A DNA stretch of 8,238 nucleotides, taken from contig CAZFUY010000114.1 of the NCBI GenBank assembly GCA_964522445.1, forward strand, positions 1 to 8,238, in the 5' to 3' direction. This DNA comes from CAZFUY01 sp964522445. GTDB lineage: Bacteria; Pseudomonadota; Gammaproteobacteria; SZUA-229. Below are positions 6,666 through 8,238 of the stretch, piece by piece (positions within the stretch are counted from its first letter, which is position 1; each line of letters starts with the position of its first letter). A model generated the notes under the pieces. That model was not told where the DNA came from. It made no database searches and saw only the letters and a program-made list of their open reading frames with translations. The translations under genes were made by a program, and so were the position numbers.

Positions 6666-6695
6666 GTATTATTATTTCTGCTAAATTATTTTTTT
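6656..6695. terminator. Hairpin between convergent genes, probable shared terminator
   Basis: GCAGAAATAA (6656-6665) pairs perfectly over ten bases with TTATTTCTGC (6672-6681) around the six-base loop GTATTA. The TAA stop of the DUF3135 gene is inside the left arm. The yaiI-like stop (minus strand) is four bases from the right arm. On the plus strand a T run (6689-6695) follows after seven bases, which is farther than ideal. On the minus strand no T run follows. Termination for the plus-strand gene is likely, and for the minus-strand gene less sure. Confidence 0.6.
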
Positions 6696-7129
6696 GCCAG
6701 TAATCGATCCAGGCAATTAGCAAAATTCTGCCCATCTTTTTTATTATATGACGAAGGGCCTCCAGATACTTCGCCGGTAGAACGTAGCTCTTCCATTAAA
6801 TTTCGCATGCGCAGGCGTTGTTTTATATTTTCTTCTGTATATTGTTCACCTCTGGGGTTGATAACGTTTGCGCCTTTATCAACTGCATCAGAGGCTAAAG
6901 GAATATCAGCTGTAATAACAATGTCGCCAACATCAAGGTTGTCGACAATATAATTATCTGCTTCATCAAACCCCTGTTTAACCTGAATAGCATTTATCAA
7001 AGGTGATTTTGGTTTGGGTATGTACTGATTGGCAACTAAAGTAAGTTGTGTTTTTGTGCGAATAGCTGCGCGAAATAAAATTTCCTTGACGACTTTAGGG
7101 CAGGCATCAGCATCAATCCATATTTTCAT
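6686..7129 (-). CDS. yaiI: UPF0178 family protein, YaiI/YqxD-like (PIN-like fold)
   Basis: The 147-residue product has the full length and conserved blocks of the UPF0178 (DUF188) family. The N-terminus reads MKIWIDADACPKVVKEI with acidic Asp6 and Asp8 and Cys10. The middle has FDEADNYIV and ITADIPLA with Asp75. The C-terminal half has NPRG (91-94) and SGGPSSYNKKDGQNFANCLD. The family is thought to adopt a PIN-like nuclease fold with clustered Asp residues, but its role is not established. The protein should be cytosolic. The gene is transcribed divergently from the hypothetical gene at 7379 and converges on DUF3135. On its own strand only a weak purine stretch (AAAAAAGAA) precedes the ATG, but the conserved MKIWIDADACP start supports that position. 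Confidence 0.93.
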   Translation of the reverse strand: MKIWIDADACPKVVKEILFRAAIRTKTQLTLVANQYIPKPKSPLINAIQVKQGFDEADNYIVDNLDVGDIVITADIPLASDAVDKGANVINPRGEQYTEENIKQRLRMRNLMEELRSTGEVSGGPSSYNKKDGQNFANCLDRLLAKK

Positions 7130-7189
7130 AATTCTTTTTTCATCCTGTAATGTTGAATGCAGTTAAAAAATAAATAGCTTTTTTCTATG

Positions 7190-7262
7190 TGGAAGGGGTC
7201 GGAGTTAAATTTAATAACTTTTATGTCAGGTTTTCACTTTTAAGCATATCAAATTTGACTCC
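7190..7262 (+). repeat. Short inverted-repeat-bounded element, copy A (right end shortened)
   Basis: This 73-base stretch matches 7968-8040 at 71 of 73 positions with no gaps; the differences are T for C at 7206 and 7215. Its left end is GGGGTCGGAGTTAAATTT (7195-7212) and its right end is AAATTTGACTCC (7251-7262). The final GACCCC found in copy B is missing here. It lies between the divergent yaiI-like and hypothetical genes. Palindromic GGGGTC-type elements of this size are common in gammaproteobacterial intergenic regions and resemble REP/MITE-like non-autonomous elements. No transposase is present in the window. Confidence 0.85.
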
Positions 7263-7336
7263 AATGCAGTGTGTTCCTAAATATTATTTGTTTTACCTGC
7301 TCTTTCTGAATGCCGTACATCCATGCGCATAAATAG

Positions 7337-7342
7337 TATACT
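7337..7342 (+). promoter_or_regulatory. Possible -10 element of the hypothetical gene
   Basis: TATACT (7337-7342) matches five of six bases of the -10 consensus and lies 36 bases before the ATG. The only -35 at 17 bases is CGTACA, a three-of-six match. An ATGCGCAT palindrome (7323-7330) lies just upstream and might be a regulator site. The evidence is weak. Confidence 0.35.
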
Positions 7343-7378
7343 AGCGAGATTATCTTTGCAGTTTATATTGAGGTTGTT

Positions 7379-7960
7379 ATGAGAATCAGAACCAAATGGC
7401 ACAATAAAGAAAGGGAAGTGTCCGTTGAAGAAAAGGCCAATACAATGGCGTTTATTTCCTGGCGTATAGCAATGGCATTTGCTTTGAATATGGAAAATGA
7501 GAATTTTCAGACAGATACTCAGAAACAGCGGCTGGAAATTATTTTAGAAGTGGTGGCTTTTTTAATTTCAGTAACTGATCGTCTTGTTGCATCCCAGATG
7601 GATGTAGATGAACGTCGTGATCTGGTAACTAAAATGGCAATTAAATTATCTAAAACTTTTCAGGAAAACTGTGAAGATTTGATTGCTCGAAATGAAGATT
7701 ATGCAGGGCCATTTATTAATGTCTTAAATGAGCGTTTAAATGCTTATTCTGAGTGTGGCTGGGAAGATGAAGAAGAAATGCCGGGTTATCAGTATAAACG
7801 TGATTTTGGTAATTATGTGAGTGCCGTTATGGGTGAGAAAGACAATAAATGGATCACCGATCACGTTATGCAAATAGAAGTGCCTGAAGCCATGCTGACT
7901 TTGAAAAAGTCCAAATATGAAATGGTGGATGGAGGTAGTACTGCGAGTTTGGGTGCTTAA
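7379..7960 (+). CDS. Hypothetical protein, 193 residues, function not recognised
   Basis: I do not recognise this protein's family. It is soluble in appearance, with no signal peptide or clear transmembrane helix. It is mostly predicted-helical and acidic overall. It opens MRIRTKWHNKEREVSVEEKANTMAFISWRIA, followed by a helix pair with LEIILEVVAFLISVTDRLV. An acidic turn (WEDEEEMPGY, about 127-136) and the segment YKRDFGNYVSAVMGEKDNKWITDHVMQIEVPEA come next. The C-terminus is glycine/serine-rich. The ATG has TGAGGT (7369-7374) four bases upstream. Codon use looks like its neighbours, so it appears to be a real resident gene. It stands alone: divergent from the yaiI-like gene, convergent with the last gene, and bracketed by two direct copies of an inverted-repeat element. 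Confidence 0.8.
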   Translation: MRIRTKWHNKEREVSVEEKANTMAFISWRIAMAFALNMENENFQTDTQKQRLEIILEVVAFLISVTDRLVASQMDVDERRDLVTKMAIKLSKTFQENCEDLIARNEDYAGPFINVLNERLNAYSECGWEDEEEMPGYQYKRDFGNYVSAVMGEKDNKWITDHVMQIEVPEAMLTLKKSKYEMVDGGSTASLGA

Positions 7961-7967
7961 AATTGCA

Positions 7968-8046
7968 TGGAAGGGGTCGGAGTCAAATTTAACAACTTTT
8001 ATGTCAGGTTTTCACTTTTAAGCATATCAAATTTGACTCCGACCCC
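7968..8046 (+). repeat. Short inverted-repeat-bounded element, copy B (complete)
   Basis: Perfect 18-base terminal inverted repeats, GGGGTCGGAGTCAAATTT (7973-7990) and AAATTTGACTCCGACCCC (8029-8046), enclose 38 bases. The five bases TGGAA before the left end are shared with copy A. GCAT before and ATGC after extend the symmetry outside a GGAA insertion. It begins seven bases after the stop of the hypothetical gene. In RNA it would form a long stem, but no T run follows directly. Confidence 0.88.
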
Positions 8047-8077
8047 ATGCGAACTAGGTTTTTATTTTACTGGCAAT

Positions 8078-8106
8078 AAAAAGGCCGGAATAAATCCGGC
8101 CTTTTT
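8078..8106. terminator. Bidirectional intrinsic terminator
   Basis: AAAAAGGCCGG (8078-8088) pairs perfectly with CCGGCCTTTTT (8096-8106) around the seven-base loop AATAAAT. The GC-rich core is flanked by A on one side and T on the other, so it terminates in both directions. It serves the convergent hypothetical gene at 7379 and the minus-strand gene at the window end. Confidence 0.93.
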
Positions 8107-8125
8107 AAAACTTAAAGTTTAAGCC

Positions 8126-8238
8126 TTAAGCTTTAAAGTTAGCGGCGTTATCTGTGTTATGAGCGCTGCCGTCTTCGAAACCTGCATCATAAGCATCGTT
8201 AGTACGTTGCTCTTCACGCTCTGGGTTACATACATAAC
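8126..8238 (-). CDS. Unidentified protein, C-terminal end (partial)
   Basis: On the minus strand an open frame enters from the right edge and ends at TAA (8128-8126). It gives 36 residues: YVCNPEREEQRTNDAYDAGF, then EDGSAHNTDNAANFKA. The segment is charged and has no membrane character. I do not recognise the family. That it is a real gene is supported by the bidirectional terminator 20 bases after its stop and by coding-like composition. The start and most of the protein may lie outside the window. Confidence 0.55.
   Translation of the reverse strand, partial: YVCNPEREEQRTNDAYDAGFEDGSAHNTDNAANFKA

Noticed and set aside
7126..7143. Five-codon minus-strand frame (MKKEL) overlapping the yaiI-like start in ATGA
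   Set aside because: The overlap could allow translational coupling, but the ribosome site is not properly spaced and the peptide is too short to judge.
7973..8046. CRISPR-like or tandem repeat interpretation of the repeated element
   Set aside because: There are only two copies, 778 bases apart with a gene between them, and each copy has its own terminal inverted repeats.

Overview
The window looks like chromosomal DNA from an AT-rich gammaproteobacterium. The evidence is an IscU-type Fe-S scaffold tail, an UPF0178 (YaiI/YqxD) protein, a DUF3135 protein, an HBM-type chemoreceptor, and a short repeat ending in GGGGTCGGAGTC. I could not resolve genus or order from the sequence. There are no rRNA or tRNA genes, no CRISPR array and no transposase gene.

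Layout, left to right. (1) Positions 1-72 hold the last 23 codons of an iscU-like gene, followed by an intrinsic terminator. (2) Positions 256-3745 hold a two-gene signalling operon. It encodes a soluble 962-residue PAS-PAS-PAS-GAF-PAS-HisKA_2-HATPase histidine kinase and, 16 bases after its stop codon, a REC-ANTAR response regulator. ANTAR regulators bind RNA and prevent transcription termination, so this pair probably acts on leader RNAs rather than on promoters. (3) Positions 3746-4121 form a gene-free leader with one good sigma70-type promoter, a terminator-like hairpin just after the predicted start, and other inverted repeats. It precedes a 63-codon fragment of a chemoreceptor gene (4122-4313) and, 21 bases later, a complete HBM-domain methyl-accepting chemotaxis protein (4335-6257). 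(4) Positions 6333-6665 encode a DUF3135 protein from a TTG start with a strong ribosome binding site. Hairpins on both sides of the gene share an 8-base arm. It converges on a yaiI-like gene on the minus strand (6686-7129). (5) Positions 7379-7960 encode an unrecognised 193-residue acidic protein. It lies between two direct copies, 778 bases apart, of a roughly 73-bp element with terminal inverted repeats. (6) A strong, probably bidirectional terminator at 8078-8106 separates it from the 3' end of an unidentified minus-strand gene that runs off the window.

The most coherent hypothesis is a sensory module. A cytosolic multi-PAS kinase would phosphorylate an RNA-binding antiterminator, which could control the long leader of the neighbouring chemoreceptor transcription unit. 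The kinase-ANTAR pairing is well supported by domain content. The link to the leader is inference from position and from hairpins found by eye, and no clear dual-hexaloop ANTAR target was found.
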